From assembly GCF_034347405.1 (NCBI RefSeq), contig NZ_CP133778.1, positions 2,356,001 through 2,420,000 of the forward strand: a stretch of DNA of 64,000 bases, in the 5' to 3' direction. Of this stretch, positions 19,149-28,417 are shown piece by piece (the first letter of the stretch is position 1; each line of letters opens with the position of its first letter). The notes beneath the pieces were generated by a model. The model searched no databases and was not told the origin of the DNA. It saw only the letters and a list, made by a program, of their open reading frames with translations. A program made the translations under genes and the position numbers. Source of the DNA: Pseudomonas sp. CCC3.1 (GTDB taxonomy: Bacteria; Pseudomonadota; Gammaproteobacteria; Pseudomonadales; Pseudomonadaceae).

Positions 19149-19550
19149 ATGCTGGATCATATTTTTCTGTCGGTCAGCAACATTGCACGCTCTATCCGTT
19201 TCTACGAGGCAGCTCTTGAGCCGCTGGGCATCACCGCGCGGTTGGACTATGACGGCAAGGACGGTCCACCTGGACATCCGGATCTGAAGGGTTTTGGCGC
19301 CAATGGCCGGATGTTTTTCTGGTTGCGTGAGGGCGTAGTGGAGGGGCAAGCCGTACACGTGGGGTTTGTCGCTCAAAGCAAGGCTGACGTTGAGGCAGCC
19401 TATGCCGCCGCGATGGCCCAGGGCGCTATCGATAACGGTCCGCCGGGCGCTCGTTTGCACTACGACCCCAATTACTACGCCGCCAATGTGCTGGACCCTG
19501 ACGGGTACAGTTTAGAGTTCGTCTACAAAAACTGGCAGCATGCCCAATGA
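19149..19550 (+). CDS. VOC/glyoxalase-family protein
   Basis: The 133-residue protein has the vicinal-oxygen-chelate fold pattern: an N-terminal MLDHIFLSVSNIARSIRFYE with a metal-ligand His and a C-terminal NVLDPDGYSLEFVYK with a Glu ligand. Such proteins act on electrophiles, diols or antibiotics, and the substrate is not evident here. A GAGGAAA ribosome site precedes ATG 19149. The stop overlaps the next start (ATGA). Context suggests detoxification of a reactive carbonyl together with the SDR. Confidence 0.87.
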   Translation: MLDHIFLSVSNIARSIRFYEAALEPLGITARLDYDGKDGPPGHPDLKGFGANGRMFFWLREGVVEGQAVHVGFVAQSKADVEAAYAAAMAQGAIDNGPPGARLHYDPNYYAANVLDPDGYSLEFVYKNWQHAQ

Positions 19551-20524
19551 GCACACTTCTGATCTATGGCGCTACGGGCTATACCGGCCGTATGGCTGCG
19601 CAACAAGCTAGCGCACTTGGCTTGCCTTTCGAAATAGCCGGTCGCAATCGCCAGCATCTGATCGAGCTCGCTGAGCAACTGGGTGTGCCCTATCGCGTGT
19701 TCGAAGCCAGCTCCGGTGCTGCCCAATCGTTGTCTGGCATCAGTGTATTGCTGAACTTCGCGGGCCCGTTTGCTCACACAGCGCCTGCCTTGATGGCGGC
19801 CTGTATAGAAGCCAAAGTCGATTACCTGGACATCACCGCTGAGATTAATGTCTATCGACTAGCTGAGCGCTTGGGTCTAGACGCGGCTGCGTCAGGCGTG
19901 ATGCTGTTGCCGGGTGTTGGTTGGGACGTCGTCCCCACCGACAGCTTGGCGGCGCACGTCGCCCAACGCGTTGCCAACCCTGTTGCCTTGAGCATCGCGC
20001 TTCAGGTGCCAGGGTCTATGTCGCGGGGGTCGGCGATGAGTGTCAGCGAGATCATCGGCGCAGGTGTGCTGGCGCGAATAGACGGGGAGTTGGTCTCGAC
20101 TCCAGGCGCGCAACCACGCCAGTTTGATTTCGGAGACGGCCCGGTTTTATGCGCGCCTCTGTCGTTCGGTGATCTCGTTACGGCGTGGCATTCGACGCGC
20201 ATACCGAATATTGCGATGTTCGTGCATATCTCCGGTGATGCTTTTCCTGAAGGTGATTTATCGCTGTTACCCGATGGCCCAACTGAGCAGGAACGTGCAG
20301 CGCACCAGGCCCGAGCCGTTGCAGAAATTGTCAGTGCTGACGGCCTTCTGGTGCGTTCAGTGATAGAGACGGTCAACGGCTATACGTTCACTCCGCTTGC
20401 GGCGATAGAGGCGGCACGAAGGGTGTTGGGCGGTGAACGACAGGCTGGGTTTGCAACACCTGTCAGCGTATTCGGCGTCGAATTCGCCACTACTATTGCC
20501 GGGACGATGATCAGTGATTTTTAG
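19547..20524 (+). CDS. Saccharopine dehydrogenase-like NAD(P)-binding reductase
   Basis: The 325-residue product starts with a Rossmann motif (LLIYGATGYTGRMAAQQA) and continues like the saccharopine dehydrogenase/trans-acting enoyl reductase family (VLLNFAGPFAHTAPALM, CIEAKVDYLDITAEI, LLPGVGWDVVPTD). Members reduce diverse substrates, and lysine metabolism is not implied. It is translationally coupled to the VOC gene through an ATGA overlap and converges on the HxlR gene. Confidence 0.85.
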   Translation: MSTLLIYGATGYTGRMAAQQASALGLPFEIAGRNRQHLIELAEQLGVPYRVFEASSGAAQSLSGISVLLNFAGPFAHTAPALMAACIEAKVDYLDITAEINVYRLAERLGLDAAASGVMLLPGVGWDVVPTDSLAAHVAQRVANPVALSIALQVPGSMSRGSAMSVSEIIGAGVLARIDGELVSTPGAQPRQFDFGDGPVLCAPLSFGDLVTAWHSTRIPNIAMFVHISGDAFPEGDLSLLPDGPTEQERAAHQARAVAEIVSADGLLVRSVIETVNGYTFTPLAAIEAARRVLGGERQAGFATPVSVFGVEFATTIAGTMISDF

Positions 20525-20527
20525 GTT

Positions 20528-20932
20528 CTACGAGACATCACCTTCTCGCTTATCGAAAGCCGATTGCGCCTGGATGACTTCATCCACGTGACTGATTGTC
20601 CAGGTGTACAGAGCATTGAAGGGACCTTCCAGTGTTCGGCCCAATGGCGTGATGCTGTACTCGACGGCTATTTGTGAGGATGGAATCACGCGACGGCCAA
20701 GGATGCCGTTGCGTTCAAGCCGACGCAGGGCCTGGGTTAACGCTTTTTGAGTGATACCGTCCAGTTGGCGTTTGAGTTCGTTAAAACGCAGAGGCTGCCG
20801 ACAAAGGGCTGCGAGGATTAGCACAGACCACTTATCTGCTATCTGGTCCAGCAAAAAGCGGCTTGAGCAATCGACCCTTGGTTCTGTCTCGGCACCGATC
20901 TGTGCCAGGGCCCGGTCATTGGTTTCTTGCAT
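20528..20932 (-). CDS. HxlR-family regulator
   Basis: This winged-helix regulator of the HxlR type often responds to electrophiles through cysteines. The conserved core reads CSSRFLLDQIADKWSVLILA, with LRFNELKRQLDGITQKALTQ as recognition region. A Cys precedes the helix, as in redox-sensing members. I chose ATG at 20932 (MQETND) rather than the upstream in-frame ATG at 20992, because GGAGGAAA lies 5 bases before it. It is divergent from the SnoaL-like gene at 21032. Confidence 0.86.
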   Translation of the reverse strand: MQETNDRALAQIGAETEPRVDCSSRFLLDQIADKWSVLILAALCRQPLRFNELKRQLDGITQKALTQALRRLERNGILGRRVIPSSQIAVEYSITPLGRTLEGPFNALYTWTISHVDEVIQAQSAFDKREGDVS

Positions 20933-21031
20933 GGGGGTTTCCTCCGAGATACCTGGTGACTTCAAAGTGCGTAATTGATATCTGGTATACAAAATATACC
21001 ATTGCAGCTCATTCCCACTCAGGCGCTAATC

Positions 21032-21496
21032 ATGTCCTCTACTGACCCTAATGAAATGGCTGACAAGTTTGCTGTGACCGAGACGCTCTATCGCTTTGCC
21101 GCAGGCATCGATTTAAAAGATAGAGAGCTTCTTGCTTCTGCATTCACCGATGATGCTGTCTCTGATTTCAGGCTTGCTGCGGCAAAAGCGGGTTTTGAAT
21201 ACCCGGTACTTGAGGGGCGAGATCTTATCGTTTCTGCCTTGTCCGACTCGCTCAAGTACATCGATACCACGCATTCTGTGAGTAATCCTCGTGTCAGCGT
21301 TAGCGGTGACACCGCCCGGCTTGATGCGCTGGTGGAAGCGCAACACGTTTCGCAGAACGATCAATCACATCATTACCTGATGAAAAATCGCTACGACGTC
21401 GAGTTGGTCAGGGACGGCGGGATTTGGCGTATTAAACGGGTGACAGTTGATAACGTCTGGCGCAGCGGTGACCCTGCGGTATTGTCCGGCGTTTAG
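21032..21496 (+). CDS. SnoaL/NTF2-like protein
   Basis: The 154-residue protein has the pattern of SnoaL-like (NTF2-fold) polyketide-cyclase/dehydratase relatives: KFAVTETLYRFAAGIDLKD, LLASAFTDDAV, THSVSNPRVSV and RNRYDVELV-type segments (here KNRYDVELVRDGGIWRIKRV). Function is unknown, and such proteins are often small isomerases or hydrolases. ATG 21032 is preferred over 20975 because it aligns with the family start. It is divergent from the HxlR regulator, so likely its target. Confidence 0.78.
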   Translation: MSSTDPNEMADKFAVTETLYRFAAGIDLKDRELLASAFTDDAVSDFRLAAAKAGFEYPVLEGRDLIVSALSDSLKYIDTTHSVSNPRVSVSGDTARLDALVEAQHVSQNDQSHHYLMKNRYDVELVRDGGIWRIKRVTVDNVWRSGDPAVLSGV

Positions 21497-21525
21497 GGCA
21501 ATACCGACTTCGCTATGAAAGGTCG

Positions 21526-22437
21526 TCAGCCGGTGGCCGTCAAAACGTCTGCTATGTACGGGGCACTCGAAGCAGTGGGGGTCTTGAATCTTGCTGCGTC
21601 GCGTGCGGGTGGCAGACCAAAGAGGCGGGCGTATTCACGGCTGAATTGCGAGGCGCTTTCATAGCCGACGGTGTACGCAATGGACGTGGCATCCCGCGTG
21701 TCGAACAGCAGCAACCAGCGTGCTCTTAGCAGGCGCAGACGCTTCTGGTATTGAATAGGGGTCATGGCCGTCACCGATTTAAAGTGCCGGTAGAACGCCG
21801 CCACGCTCATATCCGCCATCACTGCCAGTGGTTCCACGCGAAACGGCTCTGTGTAGTGTTCGCGGATCCACTGGGTCGTCCGCCGAATTTGCGCCATCCG
21901 GCCATCCGGGCGCGCAACGTCACGCAGCATCCCGCCCAGAGGTCCCTGCAAAGCGCGAAACAGGATCTCACGCTCGATCATCGGGCCCAACACAGTAGCT
22001 TCTCGTGGGTAATCCATCAGCCGCATCATGCGTAACCAGGCGTCGATCATCTCTGCCGGTGCTGGCACGGGGTTAAAGCACGATCCGGTTGGGGGTTTTG
22101 TGTTTTTTTCGTCCTCCATCAACAACGTAGAGATCACCGTTGGGTCCAGGCGCAGACTCACTGCGAGATAGGGCTCATCAGCGGCGTTTCCGTGAATCTG
22201 ACCTGTTGCTGGTACATCTACCGGCACTAAAAAATAGCTGCCCGCATTGTATCGAGAGACCTCATCACCTATCGACAGCGTCTTCTGGCCCTGAAGCACC
22301 AAGTGCAGCATGGGCTGATAGACCTGATCGGCGCATGCCTGCGCTCGGACCATTGCCACGCGAGGCAATCCGGTATCAGTCCACTTGTTTTGTGCGCGCA
22401 TCACGATGCTGCGCAGTTCTGTCATTGCTCTGTTCAT
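21526..22437 (-). CDS. AraC-family regulator, paralogue of the one at 17363
   Basis: The 303-residue product has an AraC_N domain (YQPMLHLVLQGQKTLSIGD) and a C-terminal AraC helix-turn-helix (VMADMSVAAFYRHFKSVTAM, YESASQFSREYARLFGLPP). It is clearly paralogous to the 17363-18247 regulator over its whole length. The open frame extends upstream to 22722, but ATG 22437 (MNRAMTELR) matches the family start and is used here. It is divergent from an SDR gene at 22625, repeating the AraC-SDR layout. Confidence 0.88.
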   Translation of the reverse strand: MNRAMTELRSIVMRAQNKWTDTGLPRVAMVRAQACADQVYQPMLHLVLQGQKTLSIGDEVSRYNAGSYFLVPVDVPATGQIHGNAADEPYLAVSLRLDPTVISTLLMEDEKNTKPPTGSCFNPVPAPAEMIDAWLRMMRLMDYPREATVLGPMIEREILFRALQGPLGGMLRDVARPDGRMAQIRRTTQWIREHYTEPFRVEPLAVMADMSVAAFYRHFKSVTAMTPIQYQKRLRLLRARWLLLFDTRDATSIAYTVGYESASQFSREYARLFGLPPARDAARFKTPTASSAPYIADVLTATG

Positions 22438-22624
22438 GGGCAAGACGATGACCCTGTTATTTGGGCAGTGCAAGCCATGTGAGAAGAATAGGCAAGGATG
22501 TGCGAAAAACCGGCAAACGCTGCGACCTGCATGGGGGGAATACTTTGGCAAGCAGTTCGTTGCCTCCCGCTGATGAGTCGGGCGCCGCGGCTTTTGTAGA
22601 ACCCTTATCCAGAGAATATTGATC

Positions 22625-23374
22625 ATGAAACTTGAAGGAAAAATCGCAGTAGTGACAGGTGCATCCAAAGGCATTGGCGCTGGAATCGCCAAGGCACTCG
22701 CCGCACAGGGCGCGACAGTCATCGTTAATTACGCGTCCAGCCAGATTGAGGCTGAAGCGGTGGTGGCACACATCACGGGGCTTGGAGGCAGCGCTTATGC
22801 GCTAAAGGCTGACATGAGCGTCGGCGCCGACGTTGTACGTCTGTTCGATACCATAAAAGCCGAGCATGGAACGTTAGATATTCTCGTCAACAACGCGGGT
22901 GTTGCGGTGTTTCAGATGATTGAGGACCTCACTGAGGAGGCCTTTCACAAACAGTTCAACCTCAACGTACTGGGCTATTTGCTGGCAGTGCGAGAGGCCG
23001 CCAAGCTCTTTGGGGCAAAGGGTAGCATCATCAATATCAGCTCCATCCTCAGCACGGACCCCTATCTAGCGTCCAGCGTGTATTCAGCAACCAAGGGCGC
23101 CGTCGACACGTTGACCTTCGCACTGGCGCGGGAGTTAGGTGCCCGTGGCATCAGGGTCAACTCTATCTTGCCAGGTCACACCAATACGCCCGGTACGCAG
23201 GGTAACTTTGCGGGTGAGTTTGGCGAGAAGCTGGTGGCGGGAACGCCGTTGGGTCGTTTTGGCGAACCTGAGGATATCGCTGCGCTGGCTGTTTTCCTGG
23301 CTTGCGAGGACTCGCACTGGGTAACCGGTGAGTCTATTCGAGCGTCGGGCGGTGTACGGGGTGTCGGTTACTAA
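22625..23374 (+). CDS. Short-chain dehydrogenase/reductase (SDR)
   Basis: Classical SDR of 249 residues: TGASKGIGAGIAKAL nucleotide motif, DILVNNAGVAVF, Ser in NISSILS, active-site YSATK, and VNSILPGHTNTPG. The C-terminus is shortened after SGGVRGVGY. ATG 22625 is used instead of the TTG two codons upstream. It is divergent from the AraC paralogue. Substrate is unknown; related proteins reduce quinones or 3-oxoacyl compounds. Confidence 0.88.
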   Translation: MKLEGKIAVVTGASKGIGAGIAKALAAQGATVIVNYASSQIEAEAVVAHITGLGGSAYALKADMSVGADVVRLFDTIKAEHGTLDILVNNAGVAVFQMIEDLTEEAFHKQFNLNVLGYLLAVREAAKLFGAKGSIINISSILSTDPYLASSVYSATKGAVDTLTFALARELGARGIRVNSILPGHTNTPGTQGNFAGEFGEKLVAGTPLGRFGEPEDIAALAVFLACEDSHWVTGESIRASGGVRGVGY

Positions 23375-23432
23375 GCACGCCGATTGAGCGAGAGGTGCGC
23401 GGTGTTTGCTCTCGCCATTCATTCAGCCACTT

Positions 23433-24344
23433 TCAAGCGAGCACATGTGGATGCGCCGCAAAATACGCGACTAGCCAATCGACAAATGCGCGTACTCGCA
23501 CGCTCAAATGCCGATTGGGCATGTACACCACAGAGAGAGTATTAGCGCGCGCCGACCAGTCCTCTAGCACGGGTATCAGCGCGCCGGAATCTATATGGGG
23601 CTGGACCATGAAGCGCAAGGTATGAATAACCCCCAGGCTTGCCAGCCCTGCTGCCAGATACCCATTGCTGTCGTTGACTGCCACGAGGTAGCTGCCGTCA
23701 ATCACGATCTGTTCATCACCGCGCACAAATTCGATGCGGTTGTGTTTGCCTGAGGAAGGAAATACGTACCTGACTATGGGGTGGCTGTTTTCCAACTGCG
23801 AGGGATGGCACAGAGATTCGCGAACTGCGAGATAGGCGGGAGTTGCACAGGTGACGAAGTCTACGCTGCCCAAACGTCGAGCAATGAGGGATGAGTCTCG
23901 AAGGTCGCCACCTCGAATAACGCAGTCAATGTTTTCGCTCACAAGATCTGCGGTGCGATCACTGGCACCAATGTCTATCTGGATGTTTGGGTAACGGGCA
24001 TGAAACGCTGAAAGCGCTGGTATGACCAAATGTGTGGCAATGGTCGTGCCCATATCTACCCGAATCCGGCCTTTGGGATTGGCATGGGTGACAGCCATTT
24101 CTGACTCGACCTCCAGCCATTGATCGAGCACATGGCTCATTCGCGCATAGTAAACATCGCCTTCACTCGTAAGCGTCACCCGGCGGGTCGTTCGGTTGAG
24201 CAGCCTGACATGCAGGTGCGACTCCAGCCCCTGAACCAATTTCGTCACAACGTTGGGGTGTAGGTCCAGTTGCGCAGCGGCCTTGACGAAACTTCCCGTC
24301 TCCACGATGCGATTGAACGCTTTTACGGCCAGAAAATAATCCAT
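23433..24344 (-). CDS. LysR-family regulator
   Basis: The 303-residue LysR protein has the N-terminal helix-turn-helix (GSFVKAAAQLDLHPNVVTKL) and the periplasmic-binding-like effector domain (RIRVDMGTTIATHLVIPAL, IDCVIRGGDLRDSSLIARRL). It is divergent from the SDR gene at 24503, with 158 bases between starts. It resembles the 45257-46168 LysR, including the C-terminal NRHLSVRVRAFVDWL segment, and that gene also faces an SDR. Confidence 0.9.
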   Translation of the reverse strand: MDYFLAVKAFNRIVETGSFVKAAAQLDLHPNVVTKLVQGLESHLHVRLLNRTTRRVTLTSEGDVYYARMSHVLDQWLEVESEMAVTHANPKGRIRVDMGTTIATHLVIPALSAFHARYPNIQIDIGASDRTADLVSENIDCVIRGGDLRDSSLIARRLGSVDFVTCATPAYLAVRESLCHPSQLENSHPIVRYVFPSSGKHNRIEFVRGDEQIVIDGSYLVAVNDSNGYLAAGLASLGVIHTLRFMVQPHIDSGALIPVLEDWSARANTLSVVYMPNRHLSVRVRAFVDWLVAYFAAHPHVLA

Positions 24345-24502
24345 GAGCGACTCGGGGCAATGGGCGTTGCGCGATTATCACTTATTTGGGGATTTTGAAT
24401 GTTTGTTTTGTCCGTTTATAACTTCTGGAGCAAGACTTACTGTGATTGCTCTGGCTTGCGACCCGCAACCCCGAAGATCCATAGACTTTTAGAGGACGTC
24501 CC

Positions 24503-25252
24503 ATGACCCAGTTTTTGAAAGGTAAAGTCGCGTTAGTCACCGGCGCATCTCGCGGTATCGGTGCCGCCATTGCAAAACGTCTTGCGGCCGAGGGGGCAGA
24601 TATTGCCTTCAGTTACGCCAAGTCCCCTGACCGGGCAAAGGCCGTGGCGAGCGAGATAGAAGCGTTGGGCGTGAAGGTATTGGTTGTGGCCGCCGATCAA
24701 GCAGACGGACATGCCGTTGCTGCGTTTGTTAAGAGAGCACACGAACACTTCGGGCGATTGGACATTCTGGTGAACAGCGCAGGCGTATTTGTGACAGGTG
24801 TCATTGGTGATCCGCAGGCAGATGTCGCCGAGCTCGATCGTCAGCAAGCCGTCAACATTGGCGGTGTCGTGGCAGCCGTGCGCGCTGCTGTGCCATTGCT
24901 CTCGGACGGTGGTCGCATTGTTTCGATAGGTACCATGTTCGCTAGCCGCGCTCCGTTTCCTGGCATTGGCGACTATGCGGCCAGCAAAGCCGCTGTCGCT
25001 GCTTATAGCCGAGCCTGGGCTCGAGATCTGGGAGGGCGCAACATTACCGTCAACACCGTTCAACCTGGCCCCATCAACACTGAACTGAACCCTGAGACCA
25101 GCGATATGGCGGCGATGGTCAGTCAGATGACGGCGTTGGGGCGGTACGGTCAACCTGAGGAGATTGCGGGTGTTGTGGCGTTTCTGGTCGGGCCGGATGC
25201 GGCCTACATCACGGGCGCAACGCTCAATGTTGATGGCGGTCAGAACAGCTGA
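24503..25252 (+). CDS. Short-chain dehydrogenase/reductase (SDR) with Thr near the catalytic Ser position
   Basis: The 249-residue product has TGASRGIGAAIAKRL, DILVNSAGVFV, active-site YAASK and VNTVQPGPINTELNP. The segment before the active-site Tyr reads SIGTMFASRAPFPGIGDY, so Thr falls where relatives normally carry the catalytic Ser. The NSAG in place of NNAG is a common variant. It is divergent from a LysR regulator. Substrate is unknown. Confidence 0.88.
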   Translation: MTQFLKGKVALVTGASRGIGAAIAKRLAAEGADIAFSYAKSPDRAKAVASEIEALGVKVLVVAADQADGHAVAAFVKRAHEHFGRLDILVNSAGVFVTGVIGDPQADVAELDRQQAVNIGGVVAAVRAAVPLLSDGGRIVSIGTMFASRAPFPGIGDYAASKAAVAAYSRAWARDLGGRNITVNTVQPGPINTELNPETSDMAAMVSQMTALGRYGQPEEIAGVVAFLVGPDAAYITGATLNVDGGQNS

Positions 25253-25305
25253 ATTACCAGCTATGTATAGCCAGTAGATCCATTAGGGGCTTGCCTGAGC
25301 TGAAG

Positions 25306-25329
25306 TCCATCAAACTAGCGTTTGATGGA
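25306..25329. terminator. Perfect hairpin between convergent genes
   Basis: TCCATCAAAC and GTTTGATGGA form a perfect 10-bp stem with a 4-base loop. It lies between the convergent SDR (ends 25252) and isochorismatase-like gene (ends 25381). There is no clear T-run on either side, so termination activity is inferred from position and stem only. Confidence 0.45.
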
Positions 25330-25380
25330 CGCTCCGTCAGTCGCACATAAAGTGAGCGCGCGCAGATCAATTGCAGGCAT

Positions 25381-25920
25381 TTACAGGTAGTCGTCCACCC
25401 GCTTGACGTTGGCATAGCCAAATTCAAACGCGGCCATCATTGCGGCGTGCACATGTGTCGCCGGCACGGTGACACCCGCAAAGGTCAAGTCGAGCGTGGC
25501 GCAAGCATCTTGCAGCACGGTAACGGGGTAACCCATATCTGCGGCTGCACGTACCACGGCGTCGATGCACATATGGCTCATTGCACCTATCACGATCACT
25601 TCATCAACTCCGTGAGCGTCCAGTTGTTGTTTGAGATCAGTGTCGCGGAATGAGTTGATGTGGTTTTTTACAATCACGGGTTCGTCGCCTGCTGGGGCTA
25701 CAGCAGGAATAATCTCGACACCGTCCGAGCCTTTTACAAAAATCGGGGCATCATCGTCGGTGGACTCGTGACGGATATGGAAAACCGGGATATTCCTGTT
25801 ACGCGCATGAGCGATTACCCGAGCCGCATTGGCAACGGCGACTTCGATCCCGCTCAGTGGCAGCTTGCCGGTAGGCAGGTACTCGTTTTGCAAGTCAACG
25901 ACGATAAGACCAGATTTCAT
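25381..25920 (-). CDS. Isochorismatase-like cysteine hydrolase
   Basis: The 179-residue protein has the catalytic triad pattern of the isochorismatase/nicotinamidase superfamily: Asp in LIVVDLQNEY, Lys in VIVKNHINSF and Cys in GAMSHMCIDAVVRAA. Substrates in this family range from isochorismate to ureides and amides, and none is indicated. I start at MKSGL (25920), which has GGAG 7 bases upstream, rather than the ATG eight codons earlier. It is divergent from a GlxA-type regulator, a very common pairing. Confidence 0.88.
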   Translation of the reverse strand: MKSGLIVVDLQNEYLPTGKLPLSGIEVAVANAARVIAHARNRNIPVFHIRHESTDDDAPIFVKGSDGVEIIPAVAPAGDEPVIVKNHINSFRDTDLKQQLDAHGVDEVIVIGAMSHMCIDAVVRAAADMGYPVTVLQDACATLDLTFAGVTVPATHVHAAMMAAFEFGYANVKRVDDYL

Positions 25921-26081
25921 AGAAGTTCTCCGACTAGTTGGCATGGAACATCAAGTGACGTGTAGCAATCATTCATCTGCGATACGCCATTGTTGTCGGG
26001 TAAGGAGATGCGCAACAGTGGCCTGAGTGACATAAAGCGTTACTATCAGGCCATTAATGATTACCCAGGCGTCAGGCTGTC

Positions 26082-27080
26082 ATGAGTGCTATTTCGGTGG
26101 CTGTACTTGCTTACAACGGTGTCAGTCTTTTTCATCTGTCTATTGCGGGCATCGTGCTGGGGAGTGCGGGGTCGTCGTGCGACGAGCCTTATTACGAGGT
26201 CAGTTACTGCGCTGAAGTGCCGGGCATGGTGCGCAGCGACCATGGCGTGAATATCGAGGTGAGTCACGGGCTCGAATTGATGCAGCGCTCGGACATCATC
26301 ATTATTCCGGCCTGGAGTGACCCTTTACAGCCTGCGTCCGAGCAACTGGTCAAGGTGTTGCAACAGTCTGACGTTCAAGGAAAACTGATCGTTGGATTGT
26401 GTTTGGGGGCTTTTGTGCTGGGGGATGCAGGCTTGCTCGACGGACGCGAGGCAACGACTCACTGGATCGCTCGTGATGTGTTCTCCCGGCGCTTTCCAAG
26501 GGCTCATTTCCGCCCTGAAGTGCTCTATGTAAGTGCCGGTAACATCATGACGTCGGCCGGTACGGTGGCGGCGATCGATTGTTGTTTGCACCTGATTCGT
26601 CAGGGCCAAGGTGCCGATGTAGCAAATCGCACGGCCAAGTGGCTGGTCACTCCACCCCTCAGGCAAGGTGGGCAGGCGCAGTATGTCGATAAGCCCGTGC
26701 CACAGTTGGCTTCTGATACTCGGTTGTCTGAGGTGCTGGAGTGGGCTCAAGCCAACCTTCACCTGGAGTTGTCACTCGACACGCTTGCTGACGTGGCAAA
26801 AATGAGCAGACGCACCTTCACCCGCCGCTTCAAGGAAGCTGCGGGGATTACAGTTTCAAGGTGGTTAAACGCGCAACGGGTTGCCAGAGCGCAGCAACTG
26901 TTGGAAACCACGGATTTATCCATTGAGTGCATTGCTGATGAAGCGGGTTTTGGCACGCCCTTGTCCCTGAGGCAGCAGTTCAGCGCACAGCTTGGGACCT
27001 CTCCGTCGGACTACCGAAAGATGTTCTTTCGCGCAATGAAGCCCGAGAAATTTAAAGATACGGGAGGTAGGGTGTGCTAG
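26082..27080 (+). CDS. GlxA-type regulator (DJ-1/PfpI domain plus AraC helix-turn-helix)
   Basis: The 332-residue regulator has an N-terminal class-I amidotransferase-like domain (SVAVLAYNGVSLFHLSIAG, IVGLCLGAFVLGDAGLLDG with the nucleophile-elbow Cys) and a C-terminal AraC DNA-binding domain (LADVAKMSRRTFTRRFKEAA, IADEAGFGTPLSLRQQFSA). Members control amino-acid or amine metabolism and respond to stress. It is divergent from the isochorismatase-like hydrolase and probably controls it. Its 3' end overlaps the convergent MHS permease by 4 bases. Confidence 0.9.
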   Translation: MSAISVAVLAYNGVSLFHLSIAGIVLGSAGSSCDEPYYEVSYCAEVPGMVRSDHGVNIEVSHGLELMQRSDIIIIPAWSDPLQPASEQLVKVLQQSDVQGKLIVGLCLGAFVLGDAGLLDGREATTHWIARDVFSRRFPRAHFRPEVLYVSAGNIMTSAGTVAAIDCCLHLIRQGQGADVANRTAKWLVTPPLRQGGQAQYVDKPVPQLASDTRLSEVLEWAQANLHLELSLDTLADVAKMSRRTFTRRFKEAAGITVSRWLNAQRVARAQQLLETTDLSIECIADEAGFGTPLSLRQQFSAQLGTSPSDYRKMFFRAMKPEKFKDTGGRVC

Positions 27081-28417
27081 TAGTTATTGACTTTTCGCGC
27101 GCTGGTCCTTGTCTGAGTGCCTGCGTCATGCAGGGATATTCTCGACGTTTCCGGCAACGCCATCCCTCCCGCCAACGCCATTAACGCCACTGCGATCAGA
27201 TAGAACGCAGGTGAAAGATTGCTGCCCGTGGTGCTGATCAACCAGGTTGCCATCAGCGGCGCGGTGCCGCCGAAGAGGGTGTAGGCCATGTTGTAAGTGA
27301 TCGCCGAGGCGGTATACCGCGTGCGGGTCGGAAAGACTTCCGAGAGCAGCGCCGCCGTGACCACGCCACACAGCACGGCGCCAACGGCCAATAGCATCAC
27401 CCCGATGATAGAGGCTGCGAACGAGCCGGAACTGGCCATCAGAAACGACGGGTACACCACGACCATCAACAATACGCATGCTGTCATCACTGTGGCGCGA
27501 CGTCCGACTCGATCCGAATAGAGCCCCGCCAGCGGGCAGATCGCCGCTGCAAATATCAATGCAATCAGCGACACCAGCAATGCCGCGGCACGGCTCAGCC
27601 CGCCCGCCACTTGCAGGTAGGTCGCGAAGTAGGTGGTGAACATATAAAACGACAGCGCCGTGAGCGACACGAAAGCGCCCAGGCAACAGATTGCCGCAGC
27701 ATGGTTGCGCAGGGTTTCCTTGAGCGGGGAGTGGGCGACCGCGTGTTCTTGCTTCGCTGCCTGGAAGGCTGGCGTCTCATCCAGCTTCCAGCGCAGGTAA
27801 AGCCCCACCAGGCCCAAAGGTGCCGCAATCAGGAACGGCAGGCGCCAGCCCCAACTGCCCATCGCTTCGGCAGATAACGAGGCTTCAAGTGCGTAGGCCA
27901 CCACGGCGGCCGCAGCGAAGGCAGAAAACGTCGACACTGGAACGAAGCTGCCGTACCAGGCGCGTTTGTCGCTGGGCGCGTGTTCCATCAGATAGGCACA
28001 GGCTCCGGCGTATTCGCCCCCGGCGGAGAAGCCCTGGGCGCAACGGATCAGCGTTAAAAGAATCGGTGCTGCGACTCCGATTGCGGCGTAGGTGGGGAGC
28101 AGGCCGATCAAGGTTGTGGCCGCGGCCATCAGCAGGATCGTCATGGCCAGGGTGCGCTTGCGACCGATTCGGTCGCCGAGCATGCCGAAAAAGATCCCTC
28201 CCAAAGGGCGGAAGGCGAAGGCGACGGCGAACACGGCGAAGGTTTTGAGCAGCGCGGCGCTGGCGTCGCCGCTGGGAAAGAATTGCTGGGCAATGGTGGT
28301 GGCGAGGAAGCCGTAAACGGCGAAGTCGAACCATTCCACGAAATTGCCGATGCCAGCGGCGATGATCACTTTTCGCAAGGTTTGCGGGCTTACTTGGGCG
28401 GTGGATGGGCTCGTCAT
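27077..28417 (-). CDS. MHS-family MFS permease (metabolite:H+ symporter)
   Basis: The 446-residue, 12-segment permease has the MHS hallmarks: GNFVEWFDFAVYGFLAT at the N-terminus, RPLGGIFFGMLGDRIGRKRT after TM2-3, and RCAQGFSAGGEYAGACAYL. Relatives carry proline, betaine, shikimate, ketoglutarate or similar acids. GAGG precedes ATG 28417. It is divergent from the GntR gene at 28812 and may belong to the same catabolic unit as the ABC importer and gamma-glutamyltransferase. Substrate is not readable. Confidence 0.9.
   Translation of the reverse strand: MTSPSTAQVSPQTLRKVIIAAGIGNFVEWFDFAVYGFLATTIAQQFFPSGDASAALLKTFAVFAVAFAFRPLGGIFFGMLGDRIGRKRTLAMTILLMAAATTLIGLLPTYAAIGVAAPILLTLIRCAQGFSAGGEYAGACAYLMEHAPSDKRAWYGSFVPVSTFSAFAAAAVVAYALEASLSAEAMGSWGWRLPFLIAAPLGLVGLYLRWKLDETPAFQAAKQEHAVAHSPLKETLRNHAAAICCLGAFVSLTALSFYMFTTYFATYLQVAGGLSRAAALLVSLIALIFAAAICPLAGLYSDRVGRRATVMTACVLLMVVVYPSFLMASSGSFAASIIGVMLLAVGAVLCGVVTAALLSEVFPTRTRYTASAITYNMAYTLFGGTAPLMATWLISTTGSNLSPAFYLIAVALMALAGGMALPETSRISLHDAGTQTRTSARKVNNY

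Noticed and set aside
19547..20524. Lysine-metabolism saccharopine dehydrogenase
   Set aside because: Only the family fold is visible; context (VOC protein, SDR, AraC) gives no link to lysine metabolism.
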